From assembly GCF_000414115.1 (NCBI RefSeq), contig NZ_AOPZ01000100.1:1-38454 (forward strand): a DNA stretch of 38,454 bases, given 5' to 3'. Made by a program: the position numbers and the translations under genes. Each line of letters starts with the position of its first letter. Within the stretch, counting starts at the first letter, position 1. The notes below the pieces were generated by a model. It ran no database searches. It saw only the letters and a list, made by a program, of their open reading frames with translations, and had not been told where the DNA came from. This document shows positions 7,776 through 16,619 of this stretch, piece after piece. This stretch comes from Streptomyces aurantiacus JA 4570. Lineage in GTDB: Bacteria > Actinomycetota > Actinomycetes > Streptomycetales > Streptomycetaceae.

Positions 7776-9590
7776 TCACCTGTAGAAACCCTGCGGATCG
7801 AGACTGCGAAGCCAGGCGATCTCCGCCTCGGTGACGTCCGGTTCCGCGGTGCAGCCCGCGGTGCTCACGGACCACCGGGTCAGCGACGCCACGGCCTCCT
7901 CGGGAGAGGCCGGGCCGTCGTCGGCGCCCGCCAGCCAGGTGGCGAGGCGGAAGGGCCCCGGTGTGCCCCCGCCCTCCTCGCGCCGGAACCGCCCGAAGTG
8001 GCTGACCACTTCGCGCACCCTGGCACCGGGACTGGTGACGTAGGCGACCCGCTCGACGAACTTGCGCGGGGATGCCGTGGACAGCACCAGGCAATCGGTG
8101 CTCGTGGCGATGTCGTTGGCGCCGCCGGAGCCGGTCAGCCACCGGCCGTCGGCCAGCAGGCTGGTGTTGACGTTGCCGTCCGCGTCGACCTCGCCGGCCG
8201 CGAGGACACCGAGGCAGCGTGGGTTCGCCGACACCATGCCGCCGAGGATCTCCGGGATGCCGGCGAGCTGCTGGGAGCGGGTGGCGTGCAGCTGGCTGAA
8301 CAGGAAGACGTCACCGGGCTCGGGGTCCATGCCGTAGAAGCCGAGTTCGGCGCAGACCGGCACCTGGATGCCCCGCCCGCGCAGGAGCGCCGCGGCCAGC
8401 CAGGCCGCCAGGTGGGACACGCCGATGCCGGCGAGCAGGGTGTCGTAGCCGTCGCTCGTGACCCGTTCGACGATGGCGCGGGCCCCGAGGACGACGGTCC
8501 GCTCCTGGCGCGTCACGGGCTCGGCGACCGTCGCCGCGGCAGCGGGGAGGGGCGGCGGAGCCGTGGTCGCGCGCGCGGTGAGCGGCCGGGCGGCGAGGGT
8601 GAGTTCGGCGCGCCGGGCGCTGCCCAGTTTGCGCACGTACTGCGCGTGCCCGGCGGGCTCCTCCACCCACTCGCGGTACCACTCCTTGGCGCCGTCCTCG
8701 GTGGAAAGCCGCTCGACCAGCTCGGTGAGGAAGGCGTAGTCGTCGCGGTAGCCCACCACGTCGCCGGTCTCGTCGCCGGTGCCGAGGCCGCGCAGCGACT
8801 GCGGGTGCGCGCCGAGCGGCGCCTCGCACAGGGCGAGCACGCGCTGCCCGGGGACGACGACCAGCTCCGGGTGCTCGTCGACGAAGTCGTCCGGCACGAT
8901 GCGTTCCACCGAGGCGATCACCCCCTTGTCGGCGGCGTACGCGGCCCAGGCGCCCTCGCCCGCGGGCGGCACGAGCACGACGTTGCCGCGCCGGTCCGCG
9001 CAGGCGCCGTGCACCAGGGTGAGGTCCGGTCGCAGCCGCTCGACGAGGGCGAACGGGCGGTCCCCGGCCGCCGGGGCGGTCATCCGCAGGAACTTCGGGC
9101 CGAGCCGCGCCCCCTGGCCCGCCGCTTCCGGCCGCCCGTCGCGGCCGCCGTCGGTGAGCCCCCGCTCCAGGTCGCTGCCGACGAGGGAGGACGTCACGGC
9201 GTACGGCAGTCCGGTGGCCCCGGCCATCAGGCGCTGCGTGAAGCTGAGCAGGGACCACAGCTCGCAGGTGAACGGGGTGCCGCGGGCCAGGTCGCGGTAG
9301 AGCGGATTGGGCCGCGGCGTGGGGTAGGTGTCGCCGAGGAAGCAGGTGATCAGGTGCTTGACGGCGCCGGACATGGTCAGCGCGTGCATCGCCGTGTGCG
9401 TCGCCGACGTGCTGACGGTGAACTCGCCCCGGCCCGCGAACTGCCGCGCCAGCGCGTAGACCATGGCGTTGGGCCGCGCCATGGTCATCGCCAGGTGCAG
9501 ATGCATGCCCGGGGTCACGTACCGGGACACCAGGGAGTCGACATCGGGGACGACGACGGGGCGGGGCGCGGTGCCGCTGTGCGTGGTCAT
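7776..9590 (-). CDS. CoA-transferase with both subunits fused in one chain
   Basis: A 604-residue protein in which two class I CoA-transferase domains are joined. The N-terminal half (about 14-330) resembles the alpha subunit of glutaconate CoA-transferase-type enzymes. A Pro/Ala/Thr-rich linker (335-360) follows. The C-terminal half (365-604) resembles the beta subunit, with the likely catalytic Glu415 in CAELGFYG and the motif GSGGAND at 487-493. These enzymes move CoA between carboxylic acids through a gamma-glutamyl-CoA thioester. The frame is open far upstream, but the ATG at 9590-9588 has GAAGGAG at the right distance and fits the fold. Between ketosynthase genes it could activate a carboxylic acid starter or intermediate without ATP, or salvage released acids. 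The donor and acceptor are unknown. No acyl-CoA ligase is visible in the window, which makes an activating role plausible. Confidence 0.8.
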   Translation of the reverse strand: MTTHSGTAPRPVVVPDVDSLVSRYVTPGMHLHLAMTMARPNAMVYALARQFAGRGEFTVSTSATHTAMHALTMSGAVKHLITCFLGDTYPTPRPNPLYRDLARGTPFTCELWSLLSFTQRLMAGATGLPYAVTSSLVGSDLERGLTDGGRDGRPEAAGQGARLGPKFLRMTAPAAGDRPFALVERLRPDLTLVHGACADRRGNVVLVPPAGEGAWAAYAADKGVIASVERIVPDDFVDEHPELVVVPGQRVLALCEAPLGAHPQSLRGLGTGDETGDVVGYRDDYAFLTELVERLSTEDGAKEWYREWVEEPAGHAQYVRKLGSARRAELTLAARPLTARATTAPPPLPAAAATVAEPVTRQERTVVLGARAIVERVTSDGYDTLLAGIGVSHLAAWLAAALLRGRGIQVPVCAELGFYGMDPEPGDVFLFSQLHATRSQQLAGIPEILGGMVSANPRCLGVLAAGEVDADGNVNTSLLADGRWLTGSGGANDIATSTDCLVLSTASPRKFVERVAYVTSPGARVREVVSHFGRFRREEGGGTPGPFRLATWLAGADDGPASPEEAVASLTRWSVSTAGCTAEPDVTEAEIAWLRSLDPQGFYR

Positions 9591-9631
9591 GGTCTCCTTC
9601 AGGGGTTCGGTCCGCGGGGGCCGGCCACCGG

Positions 9632-10984
9632 TCACGCGGCGCCCAGGGCGAGCACCGAGGTCTGGCTGCCGATGGCGAACGCCAGGGACACCGCGAGATC
9701 CGCGCGGGTCGCGCGGGGGCCCTCCGCGACGTGGTCGTGGTCGCACTCCGGGTCGGGTACGGCGCCCGCGTAGTTGGCGGTCGAGCACAGGCACTGGTGG
9801 TGCAGGGCCAGTGCGGTGGCGGCCGCGTTCACCAGCGCGGCCGCTCCCAACAGGTGGCCGTAGACGGGCTTGACGGAGCTGAGGGGCGGCCAGGCGGACC
9901 GCGGCCGGCCCTCGTACAGCGCGCCGAGCATCCGGCTCTCCGCCACGTCGTTCTTCGGAGTCGCGGTGCCGTGCGCGCAGAACCAGTCGACGTCCCGCGG
10001 GGTCCGGCCCGCGTCCTCCAGTGCGCCGGCGACGGCCGAGGCGGTGACCTGCCCGCTCATGTCCATGCCGAAGGGGTGGGTGGCCTCGTTCAGCGCCCGG
10101 TGGGACAGGAACCGGGCGTAGCCCCCGGCGCCGCGCGCCCGGGCGTGGCTCTCCCGCTCCAGGCACAGGGCGACGGCGCCCTCGCCGAAGGCGAAGCCCT
10201 CGCGGTCACGGGTGTAGGGGCGGATCGCGCGCCGGGGGTCGTCCGACTCGGTCGACAGGACGCGGTTGCCCATCGCCCGGAAGGACTGGAACACCAGGGG
10301 TGTCAGGGGGAATTCGTAGCCCACCACGACCACGGCGTCGGCGATGCCCGCGCGGATCAGGTCGGCGGCGAAGCCGATGGCGTGGTGCCCGCCCACGCAG
10401 GCGCTGCTCAGCGTGGTGACGAACCCGCGTACGTCGCCGTAGATGGCGGACAGCGTGGCCGGGGCGCCGGGCATGCCGCGCAGCATGGCGCCGCTGTCGC
10501 CGAAGTGGTCCGCGCCGCCCGCCTCTTGGGCCCCGTCGTCGTCCCCGCGCAGCGCCTCGTTGACCCACTCCAGGGGTCCGCGTGAGGACGAGGCGATGAG
10601 GGACAGGCGCCGCGGGTCGATGTCGTCGGACCCGAGCCCCGCGTCGCGGCGGGCCTCCTCCACGGCGGACATGGTCACCAGTGCGTCCCGCGTGTACCGG
10701 CCCGCGAATTTCTCGCTCAGCTCCGGCAGGAACTTCCGGTGATCGAAGTCGCGCAGCTCGCCGGCCGCGTGGACGCCGGCCCGGCCCGGATCGACGCGGG
10801 TCAGACGGCCGATCCGGGAATTGCCGTCGCGCACGTCCTGCCAGAATTCATTGACGTGGGTCGCGCCGGGGAGCATGACGCCGATACCGGTTACCAGTAC
10901 CGAGCCCCCGCGGTCTTTCCGTGCAGCGGATCCAGCCAGTTCAGCCATGCCGGGAAAACTATCCGGCGGCCCTTCGCCCGACAT
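9632..10984 (-). CDS. beta-ketoacyl synthase (KAS I/II) with canonical Cys-His-His
   Basis: A 450-residue ketosynthase. Cys196 (LSSACVGG), His338 (CAHGTATPKND), Lys372 and His377 (VKPVYGHLLGAA) match the FabF catalytic set, so it should carry out decarboxylative Claisen condensation, unlike the two atypical ketosynthases of the cluster. The gate loop (LAFAIGSQTS) differs from the FabF GFGG loop. The ATG at 10984 is preferred because it lies 32 bases after the palindrome at 11017-11031, exactly as in the other palindrome-headed gene. A second ATG at 10948 would remove 12 residues of non-conserved leader and cannot be excluded, since neither has a strong ribosome site. It is the first gene of the minus-strand run and is divergent from the plus-strand ketosynthase gene at 11215. 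Confidence 0.84.
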   Translation of the reverse strand: MSGEGPPDSFPGMAELAGSAARKDRGGSVLVTGIGVMLPGATHVNEFWQDVRDGNSRIGRLTRVDPGRAGVHAAGELRDFDHRKFLPELSEKFAGRYTRDALVTMSAVEEARRDAGLGSDDIDPRRLSLIASSSRGPLEWVNEALRGDDDGAQEAGGADHFGDSGAMLRGMPGAPATLSAIYGDVRGFVTTLSSACVGGHHAIGFAADLIRAGIADAVVVVGYEFPLTPLVFQSFRAMGNRVLSTESDDPRRAIRPYTRDREGFAFGEGAVALCLERESHARARGAGGYARFLSHRALNEATHPFGMDMSGQVTASAVAGALEDAGRTPRDVDWFCAHGTATPKNDVAESRMLGALYEGRPRSAWPPLSSVKPVYGHLLGAAALVNAAATALALHHQCLCSTANYAGAVPDPECDHDHVAEGPRATRADLAVSLAFAIGSQTSVLALGAA

Positions 10985-11016
10985 CGGTCCACAGGTACCC
11001 GGGAGAATTCACCTCC

Positions 11017-11031
11017 GGTACTTGAAGTACC
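11017..11031. promoter_or_regulatory. perfect palindromic operator, copy 2
   Basis: GGTACTTGAAGTACC, identical in all 15 bases to 4808-4822, lies in the 230-base divergent promoter between the two ketosynthase runs, 32 bases from the minus-strand ATG at 10984. This location would let one regulator control both directions. Confidence 0.65.
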
Positions 11032-11044
11032 AATTATTGATATC

Positions 11045-11059
11045 GGTACCACTGATACC
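11045..11059. promoter_or_regulatory. imperfect palindrome, possible second operator
   Basis: GGTACCACTGATACC is an imperfect 15-base palindrome with the same outer GGTA/TACC ends as the perfect copy. The two centres are 28 bases apart. The spacing and shared ends suggest a weaker second site for the same protein, but this rests on one example. Confidence 0.4.
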
Positions 11060-11214
11060 TGTAGCGCGCACGAACCGGGTACCGGTGGCCGGTTACGCTC
11101 CGGCCGGTCACCGCCCTAACGTCGGCAGCCGTCACCGGCACAGCACGGGGCACCAGCCTGCGCCCGCTGCGTGCGGGCGACCTGTCGACAGCGGCACGCA
11201 ACACAGGGAGTCTC

Positions 11215-12534
11215 ATGGCGGACCAGCAGCAGGATCCCGGTCGCGACACATTGATCACGGGCATGGGATTCGCCCTGCCCGGCCCTGGCGGACTGTGCGC
11301 GACTTCCGCGGAATTCCTGGACATCGTCTCCACCGGCGCCTGCCATGTGGAAAACGACGGTGTCTTCTTCGGTCAAGTACGCACCGATATCGCGGATGTG
11401 AAGGAGCGTTATCCCGAACTCCCCGTCAAGGCACTTAAACTCTATTCCCCCGTGCAGTTGCTCGGCCTGATCTCCATGGCGGAGGCGTGCGGCGACGCCG
11501 GACTCGACTGGCGTTCGGGCGCGCTGTCCCGGGCGGCGATCCTCGCGGCCCGCGACGGTGGCGACTGCTGGTCGGCCCAGTACGCCGACATTCTCCGCAC
11601 CGACCGCGCCACGGCCACCAAGGACGAGATCAACGAACTCGGCACCCGCCTCGCCCTCACGGGCATCCCGATGGACGTGGCCAACGTCCAGGTGTCCGTC
11701 GTGGCCGGGACCGGCCCCAACTTCACCGTCTCCAACGGCTGTACGTCCTCCGCCGTGTTGCTCGGCATGGCGCACCGGATGATCGCGAGCGGCGAGGTGG
11801 ACGTCGCCGTCGTCACCGGCGCCGACGTGTTCGGCCTGGACTTCCTGCGGCACTACGCCGACCTGCTCGACCGCTACGCCGAGCTGAGCGCCGAAGAGGG
11901 CGTCACCGTCGACGCCATGGAGGACGCGGCCCTGGCCATGGGCGCGCTGATGCGTCCGTACGACAAGAACTCACCGGGCTCCAACATGGGCAGCGGCTCC
12001 ATCACGATCGTCGTGGAGAGCCGCGCGCACGCCGAGCGGCGCGGCGCGACCCCCTACGCCCGGATGCTGGCGCAGCGCACCCGGCGCAGCCCGCAGCACA
12101 GCGCCTTCGCCATCGACCGCTCGGGGACCGGCATGGTCCAGGCGGCGCGGGACGCCATGGCGGGCCTCGTCGAACCGGACCAGATCGACTACGTCAACGG
12201 CGGTGCCGAGGGCGACCGCGTCTTCCACGAGACGGAGTCGAACATCGTGCACAGCCTCTTCGGCGAGCGCGCGGCCCGGCTGCCCGTCACCGTGCAGGAA
12301 GCCTGTTTCGGGCACAACGGCGGGCCGCTCGGCAACCTCGGCGTGGCGGCCACGTCCCTGATGATCCAGCGCGACGCGGTGTTCCCGACGGCGGGCTGCG
12401 TCGACCCGGACGACGCCTGTCTCTTCGACCCGGTACCGGGCGGCATCGCCCGGCCGCTGCGGGTCGACCACGCGCTGTCCTTCAACTACACCGTCGGCAT
12501 GGTCAGCAGCGCGATTCTGCTGGGGAAGGCGTGA
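11215..12534 (+). CDS. atypical beta-ketoacyl synthase, sister of the 2453-3748 gene
   Basis: A 439-residue KAS I/II-fold protein with the same changes as the minus-strand gene at 2453. Cys176 is in SNGCTSSA, VNGGAEG (327-333) replaces the VNxHGT His motif, Glu362 replaces the Lys, His367 is kept in CFGHNGGP, and the gate loop reads NYTVG. The two also share PVTVQEA and the overall spacing, so they are paralogues and may form a heterodimer or act on successive intermediates. The ATG has GGGAG five bases upstream. It is the first gene of the plus-strand run; the stop overlaps or nearly abuts the next KAS III gene. Functional possibilities are those given for the sister: non-decarboxylative condensation, C-O bond formation or a partner role. 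Only the residue changes are seen directly. Confidence 0.8.
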   Translation: MADQQQDPGRDTLITGMGFALPGPGGLCATSAEFLDIVSTGACHVENDGVFFGQVRTDIADVKERYPELPVKALKLYSPVQLLGLISMAEACGDAGLDWRSGALSRAAILAARDGGDCWSAQYADILRTDRATATKDEINELGTRLALTGIPMDVANVQVSVVAGTGPNFTVSNGCTSSAVLLGMAHRMIASGEVDVAVVTGADVFGLDFLRHYADLLDRYAELSAEEGVTVDAMEDAALAMGALMRPYDKNSPGSNMGSGSITIVVESRAHAERRGATPYARMLAQRTRRSPQHSAFAIDRSGTGMVQAARDAMAGLVEPDQIDYVNGGAEGDRVFHETESNIVHSLFGERAARLPVTVQEACFGHNGGPLGNLGVAATSLMIQRDAVFPTAGCVDPDDACLFDPVPGGIARPLRVDHALSFNYTVGMVSSAILLGKA

Positions 12535-12545
12535 GGGCCACGGAC

Positions 12546-13580
12546 ATGGACACCCACAGGACCCGCGCGGCCGTACTGACGGGCGTCGCCGGCTGGGTAC
12601 CGCCCGGCACGGTCACCAACGCCGAGCTGGAGGCCCGCCTGGACACCACCGACGAGTGGATCCGCAGCCGCACCGGCATCGCCGAGCGGCACATCGTCCC
12701 GCCGGGCACGGCCACGCGCGAACTGGCCGTCGAGGCGGGGAAGCTGGCCCTGAAGTCGGCGGGCCGCGACAGTGTGGACGCCGTCGTCCTCGCGACGGCG
12801 ACCCCGGACCGCCTCTGCCCGGCCACCGCCCCCGAGGTCGCGTCGGCACTCGGGCTCGGTCCGGTCGCCGCGCACGACGTCGCCGCCGTCTGCGCCGGGT
12901 TCCTGTACGCGCTGTCGGCCGGGGTCGGGGCGATCGCCGCGGGCTTCGCCGAGCACGTCCTCGTCATCGGTGCCGAGACGTTCTCCACCATCGTCGACCC
13001 GGAGGACCGGAACACGGCCGTCATCTTCGGCGACGCCGCCGGTGCCGTCGTGCTGCGCGCCGGGGACCCGGACGAGCCGGGGGCCATCGGTCCGATCCGG
13101 CTCGGCAGCGACGGCACGCACAGCGACCTGATCCAGATCCCCGCCGGCGGCGCCCGGCAGCGCTCCGCGGGCACGGCTCCGGGCGCGAGCGACCACCACC
13201 TGCAGATGCAGGGACGAAAGGTCTACCGGCACGCCAAGGAGCGCATGACCCAGTCGGCACTCGAGGTGCTGGAGCGCTCCAACTGGGCCGTCGCGGACGT
13301 GGATCGCCTGGCCACCCATCAGGCCAACGCCCGCATCAGCGAGGCCGTCGCCGATGAGCTGGGCATCCCGCACGACCGGGTCCTGTCCAACATCGAGCGC
13401 GTCGGCAACACGGCCGCCGCGTCCCTGCCGCTGCTGCTCGCCGACTCCGCGTCGGAGGGGAAACTGCGTCCGCGCGACCGGGTGCTGCTCGCGGCGTTCG
13501 GCGGCGGGCTCGCCTGGGGGGCGGCGGCGCTGACCTGGCCGGACGTGACGGCCCTCGCGGTGCACACCTATCGCGGGTGA
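12546..13580 (+). CDS. KAS III (FabH-like) condensing enzyme, canonical triad
   Basis: A 344-residue protein close to housekeeping FabH in layout: the N-terminal element LDTTDEWIRSRTGIAERHI (32-50), Cys116 in AAVCAGF, His258 in THQANARIS and Asn288 in RVGNTAAASLP. It should condense an acyl-CoA with malonyl-ACP, and the ACP gene follows 60 bases later, so the two probably work together at chain initiation. The ATG at 12546 is preferred, with GTGAGGG upstream. An in-frame GTG at 12531 overlaps the stop of the preceding ketosynthase (GTGA) and would add five residues; translation is probably coupled either way. It is the most FabH-like of the four KAS III members of the cluster. A housekeeping role is unlikely, because fabD and fabF do not surround it. 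Confidence 0.86.
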   Translation: MDTHRTRAAVLTGVAGWVPPGTVTNAELEARLDTTDEWIRSRTGIAERHIVPPGTATRELAVEAGKLALKSAGRDSVDAVVLATATPDRLCPATAPEVASALGLGPVAAHDVAAVCAGFLYALSAGVGAIAAGFAEHVLVIGAETFSTIVDPEDRNTAVIFGDAAGAVVLRAGDPDEPGAIGPIRLGSDGTHSDLIQIPAGGARQRSAGTAPGASDHHLQMQGRKVYRHAKERMTQSALEVLERSNWAVADVDRLATHQANARISEAVADELGIPHDRVLSNIERVGNTAAASLPLLLADSASEGKLRPRDRVLLAAFGGGLAWGAAALTWPDVTALAVHTYRG

Positions 13581-13640
13581 GGTTCCCGCGGCGCGGGCCC
13601 CCGCGCCGGCCCACCGACACTGCGCTCCCGGGAGGAAACG

Positions 13641-13871
13641 GTGTACGAAACGGTAAAGTCCCTGCTCACCAACGACTTCGACGTCTCCGAGGATCAGATC
13701 GCCCCGGAATCCACGCTGGAGGATCTGGGCCTGGACTCCCTGGCCTCGGTCGAGTTCGCCCTCGCCCTGGAGAAGGGGCTCGGTGTGGAGATCACGGACG
13801 ACGAGGTGGTGGAGCTGGAGCGGCTCGACAAGATTCTGGAACTGGTCGAGCGCCGCAAGCGCGCGTCCTGA
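13641..13871 (+). CDS. acyl carrier protein
   Basis: A 76-residue ACP. The phosphopantetheine attachment site is Ser33 in GLDSLASVE, followed by an acidic helix (EITDDEVVELE) that is the usual docking surface for ketosynthases and reductases. Start GTG with GGGAGGAAACG upstream. It is the only carrier protein in the window, so all condensing enzymes that use an ACP-bound extender probably share it. No malonyl transferase gene is in view; the housekeeping FabD could load it. It is the last gene of the plus-strand run and is followed by two hairpins that separate it from the convergent exporter gene. Confidence 0.92.
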   Translation: MYETVKSLLTNDFDVSEDQIAPESTLEDLGLDSLASVEFALALEKGLGVEITDDEVVELERLDKILELVERRKRAS

Positions 13872-13873
13872 CG

Positions 13874-13915
13874 CGGCCGTGCGCCGGCCCATGGAGAGAC
13901 CCGCGCGCACGGCCG
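13874..13915. terminator. hairpin after the ACP gene
   Basis: Eleven-base perfect arms (CGGCCGTGCGC at 13874-13884 and its complement at 13905-13915) with a 20-base loop begin two bases after the ACP stop. There is no T-run, as is common in Streptomyces. Confidence 0.55.
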
Positions 13916-13931
13916 TGAGCACAAGCGCCGG

Positions 13932-13962
13932 ACAGCCGGGACCCGTCACGGGCCCCGGCTGT
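13932..13962. terminator. hairpin between convergent ACP and exporter genes
   Basis: The arms ACAGCCGGG (13932-13940) and CCCGGCTGT (13954-13962) are perfect complements, and the inner CCCG/CGGG can lengthen the stem. It lies just beyond the exporter stop and probably terminates the minus-strand exporter transcript or acts in both directions. Confidence 0.55.
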
Positions 13963-13983
13963 TCCGTCACCGGGGACGCCCGG

Positions 13984-15645
13984 TCAGGGCCGGTCCACGG
14001 GCTCGGCCCGGTTCTCGGCGTCCTCCCCCGGCGCCTGCTTGACCAGGTCCACGCCCCCTTCGGGTCCGCCACCGCCGTCCTCGGCCCCCGCGGTGACCCG
14101 CCCCGCCGAACGCGGGATGAACAAGAACACGGCGATCGCGACCAGGACGAGAATGATGCCGGTGCACAGCGACGTGAACCCGAACGCGTCCGCGAACGCC
14201 GCGTCGGCCCGCCGCTTCAACTCCGCCCCGGCGGAGCCCGGCAGCGCCGCGGCGACCCCGACGGCGTCGGGGAGGCCCTCCCGTGCCGCGTCCATGGACT
14301 TGGCGTCCACTCCGGGCACGGAGGTGTCCATCTCCCTGCGGAACAGCGCGGACGCCACGCTGCCCATGATCGCCACGCTCAGTCCGTTGCCGAGTTCGTA
14401 GGAGGTCTCCTCGATGCCCGCGGCGCCGCCCGCGGTGTCCGCCTCGGCCGTCGACATGATGGCGTCCGACGCGGCCGTCATGGCGCAGCCCGCTCCCGCG
14501 CCGATGCCCGCGAGTGCGATCGCGAAGACCCAGTACTCGGTGTCGGGCTCGACGTTCATCAGGACGAAGAACGCCCCTCCGATCAGACCCATCCCGATCA
14601 TCATCGCGTACCGCGTCCCGTACTTCGGGACGATCACGGACATGGCCGGAGCACCGATCATGGTGGCCAGGAGCAGCGGCAGCAGCCGCAGACCCGACTC
14701 CATCGGCGAGGCGCCGCCGATGAACTGCCAGTGCTGAGTGAGCAGCAGCATCAGCCCGCCCATGCCGAACATGGCGAGGACCACGGTCACGACCGCCACG
14801 GAGAACGCGCGGTTGCGGAACAGCGCCGGGTCGAAGAGCGGGGCGGGCACCCGCAGCACCCGCAGCACCAGGGCGGTGAGCAGCACGATCCCCAGGACAC
14901 CCGTGATGATCGTCTGGGCCTCGAGCCCCTCCGCGCCGCCGTGCTGGATGGCGTACACGAGGGAGATCAGGCCGGTGACGGACAGCGCCGCGCCGACGGT
15001 GTCCCAGCGCGGCGGGTTGGGATGCCGGGACTCCGGCACCAGGGCCAGCGCGGCGATCAGCGCGAAGACCATGATCGGCACATTGATCAGGAAGACCGAG
15101 CCCCACCAGAAGTGCTCGATCATGACACCGCCCACCACGGGGCCGACCGCGGCACCGGCCGCGGACATGGTGGCCCACACGGCGAGCGCCACCGTGCGTT
15201 CCTTGCGGTCCGTGAAGACGTTACGGATGATCGACAGCGTCGACGGCATGATGATCGCGGCGCCGATGCCGAGCAGCGCGCGGGCCGCGATCAGCATCGC
15301 GGGCCCGTTCGCCCAGGCCGCGGTGGCCGAGGCGGCGCCGAAGACGAGGAAGCCCAGGCACAGGAATCGCTTGCGGCCCAGGCGGTCGCCGAGCGTGCCG
15401 CAACTGATGAGCAGCCCGGCCACGACGAGCGAGTAGACGTCGACGATCCACAGCAACTGCACCGACGACGGCTCGAGTTCGGTGCTGAGCGTGGGCAGGG
15501 CCACGTTCAGCACCGTCAGATCAAGGGCGACGACCAGAAGGCTCAGCGAGAGGACCGCGAGCACCGCCCATCGGTTCCCCGCCGCGGGGACCCGGCCGCC
15601 TCCTCCGTTCCCCCCGCCTTGCCTGTCGTGCAGCACGCCTTCCAT
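13984..15645 (-). CDS. DHA2-family (14-helix) MFS drug exporter
   Basis: A 553-residue membrane protein of the EmrB/QacA type. The first helix carries LDLTVLNVALPTL, the signature of this family. The loop between helices 2 and 3 has GDRLGRKR (motif A), and ALLGIGAAIIMPSTLSII and the GPVVGG motif (motif C region) follow. A soluble stretch of about 70 residues precedes the last helix, and the tail is Gly/Glu-rich. The start is ATG at 15645-15643 with GAAGGAGG upstream; upstream in-frame starts would run into the promoter region. It is divergent from a TetR regulator gene, with inverted repeats between them, the standard layout of a self-inducible efflux pair. It probably exports the cluster product and gives self-resistance. 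Confidence 0.88.
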   Translation of the reverse strand: MEGVLHDRQGGGNGGGGRVPAAGNRWAVLAVLSLSLLVVALDLTVLNVALPTLSTELEPSSVQLLWIVDVYSLVVAGLLISCGTLGDRLGRKRFLCLGFLVFGAASATAAWANGPAMLIAARALLGIGAAIIMPSTLSIIRNVFTDRKERTVALAVWATMSAAGAAVGPVVGGVMIEHFWWGSVFLINVPIMVFALIAALALVPESRHPNPPRWDTVGAALSVTGLISLVYAIQHGGAEGLEAQTIITGVLGIVLLTALVLRVLRVPAPLFDPALFRNRAFSVAVVTVVLAMFGMGGLMLLLTQHWQFIGGASPMESGLRLLPLLLATMIGAPAMSVIVPKYGTRYAMMIGMGLIGGAFFVLMNVEPDTEYWVFAIALAGIGAGAGCAMTAASDAIMSTAEADTAGGAAGIEETSYELGNGLSVAIMGSVASALFRREMDTSVPGVDAKSMDAAREGLPDAVGVAAALPGSAGAELKRRADAAFADAFGFTSLCTGIILVLVAIAVFLFIPRSAGRVTAGAEDGGGGPEGGVDLVKQAPGEDAENRAEPVDRP

Positions 15646-15676
15646 GACTGGCCTCCTTCGGGATTCCGTCAATGTT

Positions 15677-15712
15677 CTCGTACGGCATACCATCTACCGT
15701 ACGACGTACGAG
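15677..15712. promoter_or_regulatory. inverted repeats, likely TetR operator between exporter and regulator
   Basis: CTCGTACG at 15677-15684 pairs with CGTACGAG at 15705-15712, and a nested pair GTACGG (15680-15685) / CCGTAC (15697-15702) lies inside. The site is in the 86-base gap between the divergent exporter and TetR starts, close enough to block both promoters. Confidence 0.65.
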
Positions 15713-15719
15713 TGTGCGT

Positions 15720-16469
<750 letters not shown>

Positions 16470-16538
16470 GACACGCGGGCGGCCCGCCCGGCCGCCGGGA
16501 TTCGAGGGAGCGTTAAGGATGCGTAAAGGCCCGCCGGG

Positions 16539-16558
16539 GTGTCAGGTACATCTGACAC
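16539..16558. promoter_or_regulatory. perfect inverted repeat upstream of a small HTH-like protein
   Basis: GTGTCAGGTACATCTGACAC has seven-base perfect arms and a six-base spacer, a size and shape expected for a dimeric regulator. It lies 61 bases before the start of the 143-residue gene at 16620 and may be its own operator or that of a neighbouring regulator. Confidence 0.55.
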
Positions 16559-16619
16559 TCTCCCGGGGTGCCAGCAGCGTGTGAAACGCTCCTGTTACGC
16601 AATCCGAGGGGGAGGTGCC

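Noticed and set aside
9591..10166. Extended N-terminus of the CoA-transferase gene
   Set aside because: The upstream part is antisense-like sequence overlapping the ketosynthase gene, while the ATG at 9590 has a strong ribosome site.
10948..10984. Internal ATG at 10948 as start of the canonical ketosynthase
   Set aside because: The ATG at 10984 keeps the 32-base distance to the palindrome seen in the other unit; the shorter form remains possible but has no better ribosome site.
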